Source: Azospirillum sp. 51_20 (lineage in GTDB: Bacteria; Pseudomonadota; Alphaproteobacteria; RF32; CAG-239). Taken from it: a stretch of 64,000 nt of DNA. The stretch lies in assembly GCA_001917175.1 (NCBI GenBank), contig MNTV01000019.1:41584-105583 (forward strand), in the 5' to 3' direction. The stretch's first letter is position 1. Every line of letters begins with the position of its first letter. The notes beneath the pieces are model-generated. The model had not been told where the DNA came from, made no database searches, and saw nothing but the letters and a program-made list of their open reading frames with translations. Below, piece by piece: positions 1 through 7,682 of the stretch. A program made the translations under genes and the position numbers.

Positions 1-617
1 CCCGGTTTGAAGGCCACCGCTTCCGCCGCCCGGTAGCGCCCGTAGTGCCTTTCGTTTCTTTCGCATTCATTGATTTTTGCAATTTCAAAGGATTGCAGCA
101 GCTCCCTTAAATATTCCAAACGGAAGAAATGGCGGACATGACCGTGTTCAAAAATATCCGGTCCGACCTCGGTTCCCTGTCCATATTCGAAATCGGAAAC
201 GGATTTGCAGGCAACCGAAAAACAGCCGCCGGGATTAAGCGTTTTATAAATTTCGGCAACGATCGCCCGGGTTTTCGCATCGTCCCAATAATGCAGGGAA
301 AGGTCGGCCAGTACCCAGTCATAGCGCCGGCGGCCGCCGTCAAAGCCGGCAATGTCGCCGCAAACGGTTTCAATCTCCGGATTTTGCCGGCGGATGTGCG
401 CCAACGCCGAAGGCGAAATATCCAAAGCGGTCACCTTGTATCCGCGGGCCGCCAGCCACAGGCTGCCGCGTCCTTTGCCGGCACCGAGATCAAGCACGGT
501 TTTAAACCCGCGGCAGCGGAGGTACGCTTCCGTTTCTGCAACAAAGCCGCCCGGCACCGCGCCGTCTTCGGTAAATTTGTTAACCCATTTGTCTTCCCAA
601 TACGCCTGATCCGCCAT
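1..617 (-). CDS. SAM-dependent methyltransferase, C-terminus cut by window edge
   Basis: About 205 residues are visible and no stop is reached before the left edge. The protein starts MADQAYWEDKW. It carries a class I methyltransferase glycine motif at residues 42-49 (LDLGAGKG), the acidic end of strand 2 at 64-68 (ALDIS), a GDI motif near 87-89 and a motif-IV-like ADLSLHYW near 104-111. This is the Rossmann-fold SAM-binding core seen in TehB/UbiE-like enzymes. The substrate cannot be deduced. The ATG at 617 is preceded by GGAAAGGAAA at a normal distance, which supports this start. It is transcribed out of the window, so its downstream neighbours are unknown. Confidence 0.85.
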   Translation of the reverse strand, partial: MADQAYWEDKWVNKFTEDGAVPGGFVAETEAYLRCRGFKTVLDLGAGKGRGSLWLAARGYKVTALDISPSALAHIRRQNPEIETVCGDIAGFDGGRRRYDWVLADLSLHYWDDAKTRAIVAEIYKTLNPGGCFSVACKSVSDFEYGQGTEVGPDIFEHGHVRHFFRLEYLRELLQSFEIAKINECERNERHYGRYRAAEAVAFKP

Positions 618-674
618 ATTTCATTTTCCTTTCCCGCGCTGTCATCTTAACGCAAAATAAACAAACGGCAAACA

Positions 675-708
675 AAAAACTCTTCCGCCCGCAAGCGGAA
701 GAGTTTTT
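675..708. terminator. Bidirectional intrinsic terminator
   Basis: A 9-bp perfect stem (CTCTTCCGC / GCGGAAGAG, 680-688 and 695-703) with a 6-nt loop is flanked by A-rich sequence on the left and T5 on the right. It lies 20 bp beyond the stop of the gene ending at 730, so it should end that minus-strand transcript. Confidence 0.85.
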
Positions 709-729
709 GTTGTTCAAACGGCCGCCGCA

Positions 730-1428
730 CTACCCGCGGACAACCGACATTTTTGCCAAAGGCGCCGCTTCTTCGACGTACCAGGCGTCGTTTTCGTCCC
801 GGCACAGCTTCCAGAAACGACCGTGATCGTAAAAAGTTTCGTCTTCGTCTATCGCCTCGCGCGCCAGTTCCAACGGATCATACGCCATAAACCGGTCAAC
901 GTCGTCCTGAAACAGTTTGACAAACAAAGTGTCTCCCGTTTCTGGCACCCAGCCGATCCAGCAGACGCCGAGAAGCTTCTTCACCCTGCCGATCACGTAA
1001 ACGCGGCAGAGCATGAACTCGGCGCCGGCAAAACCGCGGATGGCGGCTTCCGCCCCGGCATAGAACTGATGGTAAAAAAAGAAAACGTGCCGCAGATAAA
1101 ATCCGCGCCGACGGTCAAATTTTACCATATAAAGCCGGCCGTCGAAAAGGAACATTTCTCCCTCTTCCAGCGGCCGAAAGGTCAGCAGTTCGCGTCTTTT
1201 CGCCAGTTCATCGTATTTGAACAGCGGAAACACATGCGTTCCCTGCGGACTTTTGACGTTCCAGACGAAAAAACCGGTTCCTTCTTCGTCCCCCGGCCGG
1301 GCGGAAACACCGGGCTGCGGAAGCTGCAAAGGAGAAATTCCCCTGCCCCGGCACAACTGCCCGACAACGGCGGAAGACCACAAAGGACAATCCGCGCCGG
1401 GCTGTTCCAGATAATTCTTTTCTTTCAT
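730..1428 (-). CDS. Hypothetical protein, paralogue A of a tandem pair
   Basis: A 232-residue soluble protein with no signal peptide or membrane segment. I do not recognise the family. Its C-terminal half aligns closely with the next gene upstream (1477-2172): both contain a MLCR...CWIG stretch, then TLF(V/I)KLF, then an (A/G)REAID segment and a DEN-containing tail. The two genes are therefore tandem paralogues of one small unknown family. The N-terminal halves share only a loose VLPLF/VFPLF and EEGEM/ESGEM pattern. The protein is rich in aromatic residues and cysteine. The gap between the two genes is 48 bp, and only a weak Shine-Dalgarno site precedes this ATG, so the pair may be cotranscribed. 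Function unknown. Confidence 0.75.
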   Translation of the reverse strand: MKEKNYLEQPGADCPLWSSAVVGQLCRGRGISPLQLPQPGVSARPGDEEGTGFFVWNVKSPQGTHVFPLFKYDELAKRRELLTFRPLEEGEMFLFDGRLYMVKFDRRRGFYLRHVFFFYHQFYAGAEAAIRGFAGAEFMLCRVYVIGRVKKLLGVCWIGWVPETGDTLFVKLFQDDVDRFMAYDPLELAREAIDEDETFYDHGRFWKLCRDENDAWYVEEAAPLAKMSVVRG

Positions 1429-1476
1429 AGGCTTGGCATTTTATAAAACAAAATAATCATTCTCAACGGGCGGCGG

Positions 1477-2172
1477 TTACTTCTTTTTCACCAGCCGCAG
1501 ATAAGGGTTGTGAAAAGACGGTTCCAAAAACAGATACCCGTTTTCGTCTTCCTTCAGTACAAAGCTTTTACCGCGCATTTCAAAACGTTCGCCGACGTCT
1601 ATCGCCTCGCGGCCGAGTTCGGTATAGGAATAGCCGGCCAGAAGTTCCCAGTCTTCCTCAAACAGCTTGATAAAAAGAGTGGCGTTGGCCGTTTCGTCGT
1701 AACCGATCCAGCAGCAGGTCAGAAAACGGCTGTTTTCTTCCGTTACGAACAGCCGGCACAACATATAGCGGGCATTCGGATATCCGAGAATCGCGCCTTC
1801 GCCGATCGCATAGCGTTCGTGCCAGTAGAAACTGACGTTGCGGATGCAGCGGCCGAGCATTTTGTCATAACCGACCAGATAGGTGCGGCGGCGGACGTAC
1901 ATGATCATTTCGCCGCTTTCCAGCGGAGCAAATTCCCAGTCGCCGCATTCGGGAATTCCGATTGCCGGAAAAAGCGGCAGCACATGAAATTCCTTTTCAC
2001 AGTCGGCCCAGACGCAATATGTCGTCTGCGGATGACTGCGGCGGCGGATGGTACCGAGCACCGGCATTTGTCTGATGTCGACGCCCGCGGTGCGAAACAA
2101 GGCAAAAGCCTCGGCCGCCGAACCGGCGCAAACTTCTTCTCCGGGCGGCAGCAGGTAATCACAATCCTTCAT
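1477..2172 (-). CDS. Hypothetical protein, paralogue B of a tandem pair
   Basis: A 231-residue protein homologous to its downstream neighbour (730-1428), sharing MLCR, CWIG, TLFIKLF and REAID motifs at equivalent positions. The start chosen is the ATG at 2172 (MKDCDY); a TTG two codons upstream is possible. No convincing Shine-Dalgarno sequence precedes either. There are no transmembrane segments or signal peptide. The C-terminus is basic (LVKKK). The family is not recognised. The two copies have diverged strongly, so the duplication is old rather than recent. Confidence 0.72.
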   Translation of the reverse strand: MKDCDYLLPPGEEVCAGSAAEAFALFRTAGVDIRQMPVLGTIRRRSHPQTTYCVWADCEKEFHVLPLFPAIGIPECGDWEFAPLESGEMIMYVRRRTYLVGYDKMLGRCIRNVSFYWHERYAIGEGAILGYPNARYMLCRLFVTEENSRFLTCCWIGYDETANATLFIKLFEEDWELLAGYSYTELGREAIDVGERFEMRGKSFVLKEDENGYLFLEPSFHNPYLRLVKKK

Positions 2173-2499
2173 AAGCAATATGTTTTTAAGTTAATACATA
2201 TAAAATAATTCTCTCTAAACGTTTTGAGGATATTCCATTTAGACAAAATTTTCAATATTTTTTTCATGAAGGAGTGACAAGAAAACAAAAAGGCGTAACG
2301 GCGGGAAATGCAAAAAGGCAAACGGCAAAACTAAACTTCCGCCGGCCGACGCAGGCGGAATCGGCTCATTCAAACCTAAAACGCCCGCCCCGAAAAGCTT
2401 CGCAGGCCTCACAGACGGGCCGGCATGTCGGTATCCGCGTTCGGCGCATAAAAAAAGTCCCCGGCGCAAAGCACCGGGGACAACCGCCGGAAACTGACT
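2173..2499. other. Intergenic stretch, no gene seen
   Basis: About 330 bp between the unknown paralogue pair and hydG. Apart from the hydG terminator at its right end and a weak 7-bp inverted repeat (TTCCGCC / GGCGGAA, 2337-2360), I see nothing interpretable. The short open frame on the minus strand has proline-rich, non-protein-like composition. The A/T-rich part near 2190-2270 may hold the promoter of the paralogue pair. Confidence 0.5.
2450..2481 (-). terminator. Intrinsic terminator of hydG
   Basis: An 8-bp perfect stem GTCCCCGG / CCGGGGAC (2457-2464, 2474-2481) is followed on the minus strand by T7. It sits 19 bp past the hydG stop. Confidence 0.9.
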
Positions 2500-3918
2500 T
2501 CAGAAACGGAAATCGCGCTCGCCGTTTTCGATTTTCTCCAGTCTCTCAACCACGATGTCGCGCACCTTTTCCCGCGGGATGCTGCACAGTTCTTTTTTGA
2601 TCAGCTCCAGACCGAGTTCTCTGGTTGCGGGCGAAGCATAATCGACCAGATATTCCTTAAGCGTCATCAGCGCGTTCGGATGGCAGCAGTTTTGTATCTG
2701 TTTGCTTTTGCACAAAGCCATGAAACGGTCACCGGTACGGCCTTCGCGGTAGCAGGCGGTGCAAAAGCTCGGAATGTAGCCCATCGTCATCAGCCAATTG
2801 ATCACTTCGTCCAGCGTGCGGGTGTCGCTGACGTCAAACTGAGCGGAATTTTCTTCTTCCGGTTCCGGCTCGGCATAGCCGCCGACGCTGGTTTTTGAGC
2901 CGCCGCTGATTTGCGAAATGCCCAAATGCAAAACCCGCTCGCGGCATTTTTGGCTTTCGCGGGTGGAAACGATCATTCCCGTATAAGGAACGGCAATGCG
3001 GATGCAGGCAACGATTTTGGCAAACGTGTCGTCGTCGATGCCGTTGGCAAAACTGGCCGGATCAATGTCGTCGGCAGCGCGAATCCGCGGCACGCTGATT
3101 GTATGCGGACCGACGCCGTGCACCGCTTCCAGATGTTCGGCATGCATCAGAAGGCCGGCAAATTCGTACTTGTATCTTTCCAGCCCGAACAAAACGCCCA
3201 GTCCCACGTCGTCGATGCCGCCTTCCATTGCCCGATCCATCGCTTCCGTATGCCAGGCGTAATTGTGCTTCGGTCCGGTCGGATGCAGCTGCTCGTAGCT
3301 TTCCTTATGATAAGTTTCCTGAAACAGGATATAAGTGCCGATCCCGGCCTCGTGCAATTTGCGGTAATTTTCCACCGTGGTGGCGGCAATATTGACATTG
3401 ACCCGGCGGATGGCGCCATTCTTGTGCTTAATGCCGTAAATCGTTTTGATGCATTCCAGAATATATTCGATCGGATTGTTGACCGGATCTTCTCCGGCTT
3501 CGATCGCCAGCCGCTTATGCCCCATGTCCTGCAGGGCGATCACTTCGCGGCGCACTTCCTCCTGCGTCATTTTTTTGCGGGCAATATGTTTGTTTTTGGC
3601 ATGATACGGACAATAGACACAGCCGTTGACGCAATAGTTGGAAAGATACAGCGGCGCAAACAAAACAATCCTGTTGCCGTAAAAGTCTTTTTTTATCTGT
3701 TCGGCCAGCGCACAGATTTCCGCGTTTTTGTCCGCCAGTTCACAGGCCAGCAGAACCGAAGCTTCGCGATGGGAAAGACCCTGGCGCAGTTTTGCCTTGT
3801 CGAGAATTTCATCAATCAACGCTATGTTGTTTTTGTTGGCTTCGGCATATTCCAAAGTCGACAATATTTCTTCATGGCTGATAAATTCCTCAGCCTTCAA
3901 TGATTCGGGATTATACAT
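2500..3918 (-). CDS. hydG: [FeFe]-hydrogenase maturase HydG (tyrosine lyase, radical SAM)
   Basis: HydG cleaves L-tyrosine to make the CO and cyanide ligands of the [FeFe]-hydrogenase H-cluster. The 472-residue protein has the radical-SAM motif CVNGCVYC with cysteines at 96, 100 and 103. Near the C-terminus is the HydG-specific second cluster motif, CTAC followed 22 residues later by another Cys (CX2CX22C) and the conserved REGRTGDRFM segment. That C-terminal motif separates it from ThiH. The start is taken as ATG 3918 because AGAGG lies 6 nt upstream; a GTG two codons earlier lacks that spacing. A TM1266-type regulator lies 54 bp upstream on the same strand. No hydE, hydF or hydrogenase gene is in the window, so these must be elsewhere. 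Confidence 0.96.
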   Translation of the reverse strand: MYNPESLKAEEFISHEEILSTLEYAEANKNNIALIDEILDKAKLRQGLSHREASVLLACELADKNAEICALAEQIKKDFYGNRIVLFAPLYLSNYCVNGCVYCPYHAKNKHIARKKMTQEEVRREVIALQDMGHKRLAIEAGEDPVNNPIEYILECIKTIYGIKHKNGAIRRVNVNIAATTVENYRKLHEAGIGTYILFQETYHKESYEQLHPTGPKHNYAWHTEAMDRAMEGGIDDVGLGVLFGLERYKYEFAGLLMHAEHLEAVHGVGPHTISVPRIRAADDIDPASFANGIDDDTFAKIVACIRIAVPYTGMIVSTRESQKCRERVLHLGISQISGGSKTSVGGYAEPEPEEENSAQFDVSDTRTLDEVINWLMTMGYIPSFCTACYREGRTGDRFMALCKSKQIQNCCHPNALMTLKEYLVDYASPATRELGLELIKKELCSIPREKVRDIVVERLEKIENGERDFRF

Positions 3919-3972
3919 AAACACCTCTTTCTTATGGGTCAGAACATTCTTCCCCGTCAGTTGACAAAACGG

Positions 3973-4224
3973 CTATTCGCCGGCGCCGGAATAGACGGTT
4001 CGCGCGGTAACGCCTTTCAAATTGCCGATTTTGCCGGACAATGCGCTGATCACGTCGTGCGGCGCATCAACCACCACGCTGATGATATTGATCTTTTTCG
4101 CGCGGTAGGGAATTCCCATCCGGCCGATGATATAATCGGCATAGTCGTGCAGAATTTCGTTCAGGCGTTCGACGGAATCGCGGTCTTCGACGACGACGGC
4201 GACAACGGCTACTTTCGTTTCCAT
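3973..4224 (-). CDS. TM1266-type iron-only hydrogenase system regulator
   Basis: An 83-residue ACT/NikR-C-like small protein of the family commonly encoded with [FeFe]-hydrogenase maturases. It begins METKVAVVAVVVED and contains the typical YADYIIGRMG...INIISVVVDA pattern: an alternating beta-alpha-beta fold ending in a short TVYSG tail. Its role is inferred from family and position. The family is thought to be a ligand-sensing regulator, with no DNA-binding domain of its own. The ATG at 4224 has AAGGAAA upstream. It is the first gene of a two-gene unit with hydG. Confidence 0.88.
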   Translation of the reverse strand: METKVAVVAVVVEDRDSVERLNEILHDYADYIIGRMGIPYRAKKINIISVVVDAPHDVISALSGKIGNLKGVTARTVYSGAGE

Positions 4225-4284
4225 GAATTTTTCCTTTTTTTAAAACAGTTTCAAAAACAATATCACGTTAGCACGGATACCGGC

Positions 4285-4318
4285 AAAAAACAACGGGGAA
4301 TTTCCCCGTTGCAAAAAA
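4285..4318. terminator. Bidirectional intrinsic terminator
   Basis: A 9-bp perfect stem CAACGGGGA / TCCCCGTTG (4291-4299, 4303-4311) with a 3-nt loop is flanked by A6 on the left and A7 after one base on the right. On the minus strand the stem is followed by a T run, 23 bp past the stop of the SIMPL gene. Confidence 0.85.
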
Positions 4319-4333
4319 ATCCGGACGAATTTT

Positions 4334-5251
4334 CTATTTCAGCCAGTATTCGACGGTGGAAACCACCCGCACCTTCTTGTCGATCTGTCGGTTTTCCTGC
4401 ATATTAAGAGCGTCCACTTTCGGCTGTACCGAGAACACGCCCTGGCTGGCGCGGCGGATTTTGCCGACCTTGCTGCCGCTGTTTTTGGCAAACTGCAATG
4501 CGGCTTCTTTGGCGTTGCGGGTCGCCTCTTCCAGCATCTCGGGCTTGATGTCGTTCAATTTCGTAAACAAATACGACACTCTGGAACCGCCGCCGTAATC
4601 CTGGCTGAAAACAATGCCGCCGGCGATCAGTTCGTTGCTTGCGGTCAGAGCGTCGGCCACCGCGTCGACTTTGTTTGTCTGCAATTCGACCGACTGGGTC
4701 AGAATAAAGCGGCGGCCGTTCGTTTCCGCCGTATTTTGGTACGGATTGGCAAACAGGTCATTGGTCGTGATCGGGCTGACCGAAATTTCCTCCTCGGCAA
4801 AACCGCGCTTTTTCAGAAAGGCGACAATCGTTTTGGCCTGTCCGAGTATCTGCGGCTGGAGTTCGGACAAATCGTTGCCGGTCACCACGAATTGCAGCGA
4901 CCAGACCGCCATGTCGGCACGGACGTCACGTTCGGCCAGGCCTTTGACGGTTACGCTGTTGGCGTTGATTTTTGACTGATAGTAATAGTAGCCGGGGAAA
5001 AAACCGCCCAGCGCAATACCGGCAGCCAGCACCATTGCGGCAGCCGTCCGGCAGCGGCGGGGACAACTTTCGCCCTCTTCCGGCAACGGTCCCCGCGGCG
5101 GCGGCGGCGGTCTTTTGAAACCGGGTCTTTTGTAGGCCGGCCTTTCTTCGGCCACTCTTTCCGGCGCCGCCTTCTCGGGCACGCTCTCGGCGCCGCGGAC
5201 GTAAACCGTGTTTTTATCTTCCGTTTCTTTTCTGATTTTTTCTTTTTTCAT
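4334..5251 (-). CDS. SIMPL-domain (DUF541) membrane-anchored protein
   Basis: A 305-residue protein with three parts. The first ~65 residues are charged and proline-rich and probably cytoplasmic. One transmembrane segment follows (roughly 70-93, AAAMVLAAGIALGGFF). The rest is a periplasmic SIMPL domain with the typical start (SVTVKGLAERDVRADMA), the GF..EEISVSPI region, and the repeated NAKEAA...KVGKI pattern. SIMPL proteins are envelope proteins of poorly defined function, linked in some bacteria to oxidative stress. The ATG at 5251 is preceded by AAAGGGGTG at good spacing; a TTG ten codons upstream is less likely. The Pro/Arg-rich cytoplasmic extension is longer than in most relatives. It has its own terminator downstream. 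Confidence 0.85.
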   Translation of the reverse strand: MKKEKIRKETEDKNTVYVRGAESVPEKAAPERVAEERPAYKRPGFKRPPPPPRGPLPEEGESCPRRCRTAAAMVLAAGIALGGFFPGYYYYQSKINANSVTVKGLAERDVRADMAVWSLQFVVTGNDLSELQPQILGQAKTIVAFLKKRGFAEEEISVSPITTNDLFANPYQNTAETNGRRFILTQSVELQTNKVDAVADALTASNELIAGGIVFSQDYGGGSRVSYLFTKLNDIKPEMLEEATRNAKEAALQFAKNSGSKVGKIRRASQGVFSVQPKVDALNMQENRQIDKKVRVVSTVEYWLK

Positions 5252-5319
5252 CAGACACCCCTTTGACTTTTGTTGTTTCAATCCGATATATGTTTTGTCG
5301 GCCGAAATTCAAGCCCGCA

Positions 5320-6210
5320 TCAGCTCCGGCCGTCGTTTTTCACGTTTCTGAAGCCGCCCGGCCCTTCCCGCCGGGCAAGATACCACGCTTCGCGCTCGGG
5401 ATGGCGCAGATAAGCCGTACGCTGCATTTCCCCGGCGATGCCGTATTGTTCGAGAAACGAACTTTCTCCGCATTTTTCCATCAGGTAATCGACAAAGACC
5501 TTGCCGGTTCCGAAATCGTTGCTGTTGGTTCGCACGATGCGTCTGATTTCCTGAACCGCACGGCGCACCATAAAATCGCGCATTTGTTCGCCGCTGCCGC
5601 CGTCGGGCAGCCATTCCTCCACGGCATATTCCCCCGCCAGCAGACGCTTTGAATAAGCCAGCATTCTTTTCAGCCGGCCGAAGTCTTTCCTTCTTTCCAG
5701 ACGATAGAGATTAGTGGTGTGAACGTCGATTTCCACGCCGCGGCCGGCGCACCAGCCGCCGATCCGTTCGGGAACGGAAATTTCAAGCGGGCCGAACTCT
5801 TTAATTCCCCGCGCTCCGGCTTCTTCCATAACCGTCCTCACCTGGTCGGCGCAGTTGTTCGACAGCAGGCTGTAATCTCCCGTCTGCCCCCGGCGGCGAA
5901 GAATCGCCTCCCGCAGCCGTTCGCGGCTGATGCCGGCCGCAGCCGGAAAAACGTAATAATGACGAACGCCTTCTTCAAATATCTGCGGCTGGTCGGCTTT
6001 CAGGTTCCGCATGCCGCCGGCTTCAAAGTCGATCACCAGCCCTTCGTATTCCATCTGCACGTGTCCCCATGGGTATTTTCTGCCGAAACCGGGCGCAAAG
6101 ACGGTGACTTTGACCGGTTCCTCCCCGATCTCCAGCCGCCGCCCGTTCATATCGGTGACGTCGCGCGGCGTGCGGTCGTAATCAAACCAAAAATCCGAAT
6201 TTTCTGTCAT
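5320..6210 (-). CDS. Putative permuted papain-fold (NlpC/P60- or LRAT-like) protein
   Basis: A 296-residue soluble protein. Near the N-terminus is WGHVQMEYEG, and about 80 residues later YSLLSNNCADQV. A GH motif followed by a Y-x-L...NC motif is the pattern of circularly permuted papain-like enzymes (NlpC/P60 and LRAT superfamily), where the early His and later Cys form the catalytic pair. The C-terminal half is charged and helical and I do not recognise it. No signal peptide is seen, so any activity would be cytoplasmic or depend on another export route. The start is ATG 6210, with AGGAA 6 nt upstream; an ATG four codons earlier has no such site. Function inferred from motifs only. Confidence 0.6.
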   Translation of the reverse strand: MTENSDFWFDYDRTPRDVTDMNGRRLEIGEEPVKVTVFAPGFGRKYPWGHVQMEYEGLVIDFEAGGMRNLKADQPQIFEEGVRHYYVFPAAAGISRERLREAILRRRGQTGDYSLLSNNCADQVRTVMEEAGARGIKEFGPLEISVPERIGGWCAGRGVEIDVHTTNLYRLERRKDFGRLKRMLAYSKRLLAGEYAVEEWLPDGGSGEQMRDFMVRRAVQEIRRIVRTNSNDFGTGKVFVDYLMEKCGESSFLEQYGIAGEMQRTAYLRHPEREAWYLARREGPGGFRNVKNDGRS

Positions 6211-6269
6211 AAAATTCCTCATTTCTTCATTTTACGAAGGCCAATTTAGCATAAAACGCCGATGAAGAC

Positions 6270-6303
6270 AACAAAAAAGCCGCCCGTTGCCGGAGCGGCT
6301 TTC
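6270..6303 (-). terminator. Intrinsic terminator of the terC gene
   Basis: Stem AAAGCCGC / GCGGCTTT (6276-6283, 6295-6302) is followed on the minus strand by T6. It lies just past the stop of the TerC gene at 6321. Confidence 0.8.
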
Positions 6304-6320
6304 AAAACGGCGGAACGTGC

Positions 6321-7295
6321 TTACGCTTCCGGCGATTTTTCGTCTTTTGCCTTCCACAGGGAAACGGCAATGCCGGCAAACAGCAGGCCGAACGTAACGC
6401 TTAAGGAATGCCAGGCTTCAAGTTCAAAACCGAGGACTCTCGGCGCAAAAATCTTCAAACCGATAAAGATGAGAATGATCGACAGCGCCGGCTTCAGGTA
6501 TTTGAACTTGTGAACAACCGCCTCCAGCAGGAAATACAGAGCCCTCAGGCCGAGGATGGCGAAAATGTTGCTGGTATAGACGATAAACACGTCCTGAGTG
6601 ATAAGGAAAATCGCGGGGATGCTGTCCAGCGCGAAAATCACGTCCATGGTTTCAATCGTAATCAGGGCAAAAAACAGAGGCGTAATGTAGTGTTTTCCGT
6701 TTTCCTTGACAAAGAAATGCTCGCCGTGGATCTTGCCGGTAACGTGAAAAATTTTGGAAAAGAACTTAAACATCCGGGTTTCTTCAAACGCCGGCTCTTC
6801 TTCGCCCTTGTGCAACAGCATCTTGACCCCGGTGTAGACGAGGAAGGCGGAAAAGACGTACAATACCCAGTGGAAGTTCGAGATCAGCGTTTCCCCGACC
6901 AGGATCAGCAGAGCGCGCATGACGATTGCGCCGAGGATCCCCCAGAACAAAACCCGGTGCTGGTACATCCGCGGCACCCCGAGGCTGGAAAAGATCAGCG
7001 ACATGATGAAAATGTTGTCGAGCGAAAGGCTCTTTTCCACCAGAAAGCCGGTGAAAAAGTCCATTCCCTTGTCAACCCCTTCCTCATAGATGATAAACAC
7101 CCCGAACACACAGGCCGCCAAAATGTAGATAATGCACAAATTGAGAGTATGCCAGAAGTTTGGCACTTCGTTCTTGCGGTTGAACAAAAAGAGGTCAAAA
7201 AACAGCAGTAGCAAAACGACAACGCCGAAAATGACCCACAGCCACTCCTCGGGAATGACATAATGGTCGGTAAACAGTTGTTTCAGTTTTTCCAT
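6321..7295 (-). CDS. TerC/Alx family integral membrane protein
   Basis: A 324-residue membrane protein with about nine hydrophobic segments. It has the family hallmarks: an acidic first helix (FFDLFLFN), the EKSLSLDNIFIMSLIF segment near residue 86, and ETMDVIFALDSIPAIF in the second half. TerC/Alx proteins are linked to tellurite resistance, pH response and manganese efflux. The length fits the Alx-type subgroup. A hydrophilic loop of ~45 residues splits the two halves. The ATG at 7295 (MEKLKQLF) is the only good start. The upstream region does not show a clear yybP-ykoY riboswitch. Confidence 0.92.
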   Translation of the reverse strand: MEKLKQLFTDHYVIPEEWLWVIFGVVVLLLLFFDLFLFNRKNEVPNFWHTLNLCIIYILAACVFGVFIIYEEGVDKGMDFFTGFLVEKSLSLDNIFIMSLIFSSLGVPRMYQHRVLFWGILGAIVMRALLILVGETLISNFHWVLYVFSAFLVYTGVKMLLHKGEEEPAFEETRMFKFFSKIFHVTGKIHGEHFFVKENGKHYITPLFFALITIETMDVIFALDSIPAIFLITQDVFIVYTSNIFAILGLRALYFLLEAVVHKFKYLKPALSIILIFIGLKIFAPRVLGFELEAWHSLSVTFGLLFAGIAVSLWKAKDEKSPEA

Positions 7296-7426
7296 AATTT
7301 TTTACTTTCAATAAAAAGACCCGAATTTCGCTTTGTTATAGACCGGTTTTCCCGGACAGTCAACAGCCGCAAACCTCTTGTCCAAAGCTTTTGCACCCCC
7401 GACGGAGCAAAAAAAAACGTTCCCCC

Positions 7427-7455
7427 TTGTCAAAAACCGCAAAGGATAGTATAAT
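7427..7455 (+). promoter_or_regulatory. Sigma70-type promoter TTGTCA-17-TATAAT
   Basis: TTGTCA at 7427-7432 and a consensus TATAAT at 7450-7455 are separated by exactly 17 bp. The expected start site is near 7462. It leaves a leader of roughly 220 nt before the GNAT reading frame at 7683, within which lies a small open frame at 7528-7680. Confidence 0.8.
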
Positions 7456-7527
7456 AAGAATGCAAGCGACGGAAGTCCGAAGGACAGAAATCGGCGTTTG
7501 CACCGGATTAACAAGTATGGAGTTTTT

Positions 7528-7680
7528 ATGTACGCAGTAACACCGATTGCGGTGCAAAGCAACCAACCTCCCCGAAAAAACAACCGTTTGCGGGGCATTG
7601 ACAATTCGTTTCAAACTTTGAACCAGCCGTCTGGTTTTTCTTATCTCTGCGAGGGCTTATCGGTTCTGAAAGGAGTGTAA
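7528..7680 (+). CDS. Possible small leader ORF (50 residues)
   Basis: A 50-codon open frame (begins MYAVTPIAVQ) with a GGAG about 5 nt before its ATG, downstream of a consensus promoter. Its stop is 2 nt before the GNAT ATG, and the GNAT Shine-Dalgarno (AAAGGAG) lies inside its last codons, an arrangement typical of translational coupling. The composition is not convincing as a folded protein and it has no relatives that I recognise. It may be a leader peptide, a small protein or chance. A short hairpin AACCAG/CTGGTT followed by T run (7621-7639) lies within it. Confidence 0.35.
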   Translation: MYAVTPIAVQSNQPPRKNNRLRGIDNSFQTLNQPSGFSYLCEGLSVLKGV

Positions 7681-7682
7681 TT

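Noticed and set aside
7296..7430. yybP-ykoY manganese riboswitch upstream of terC
   Set aside because: Expected because some terC/alx genes have one, but I could not find the conserved motif or stems on the minus strand.
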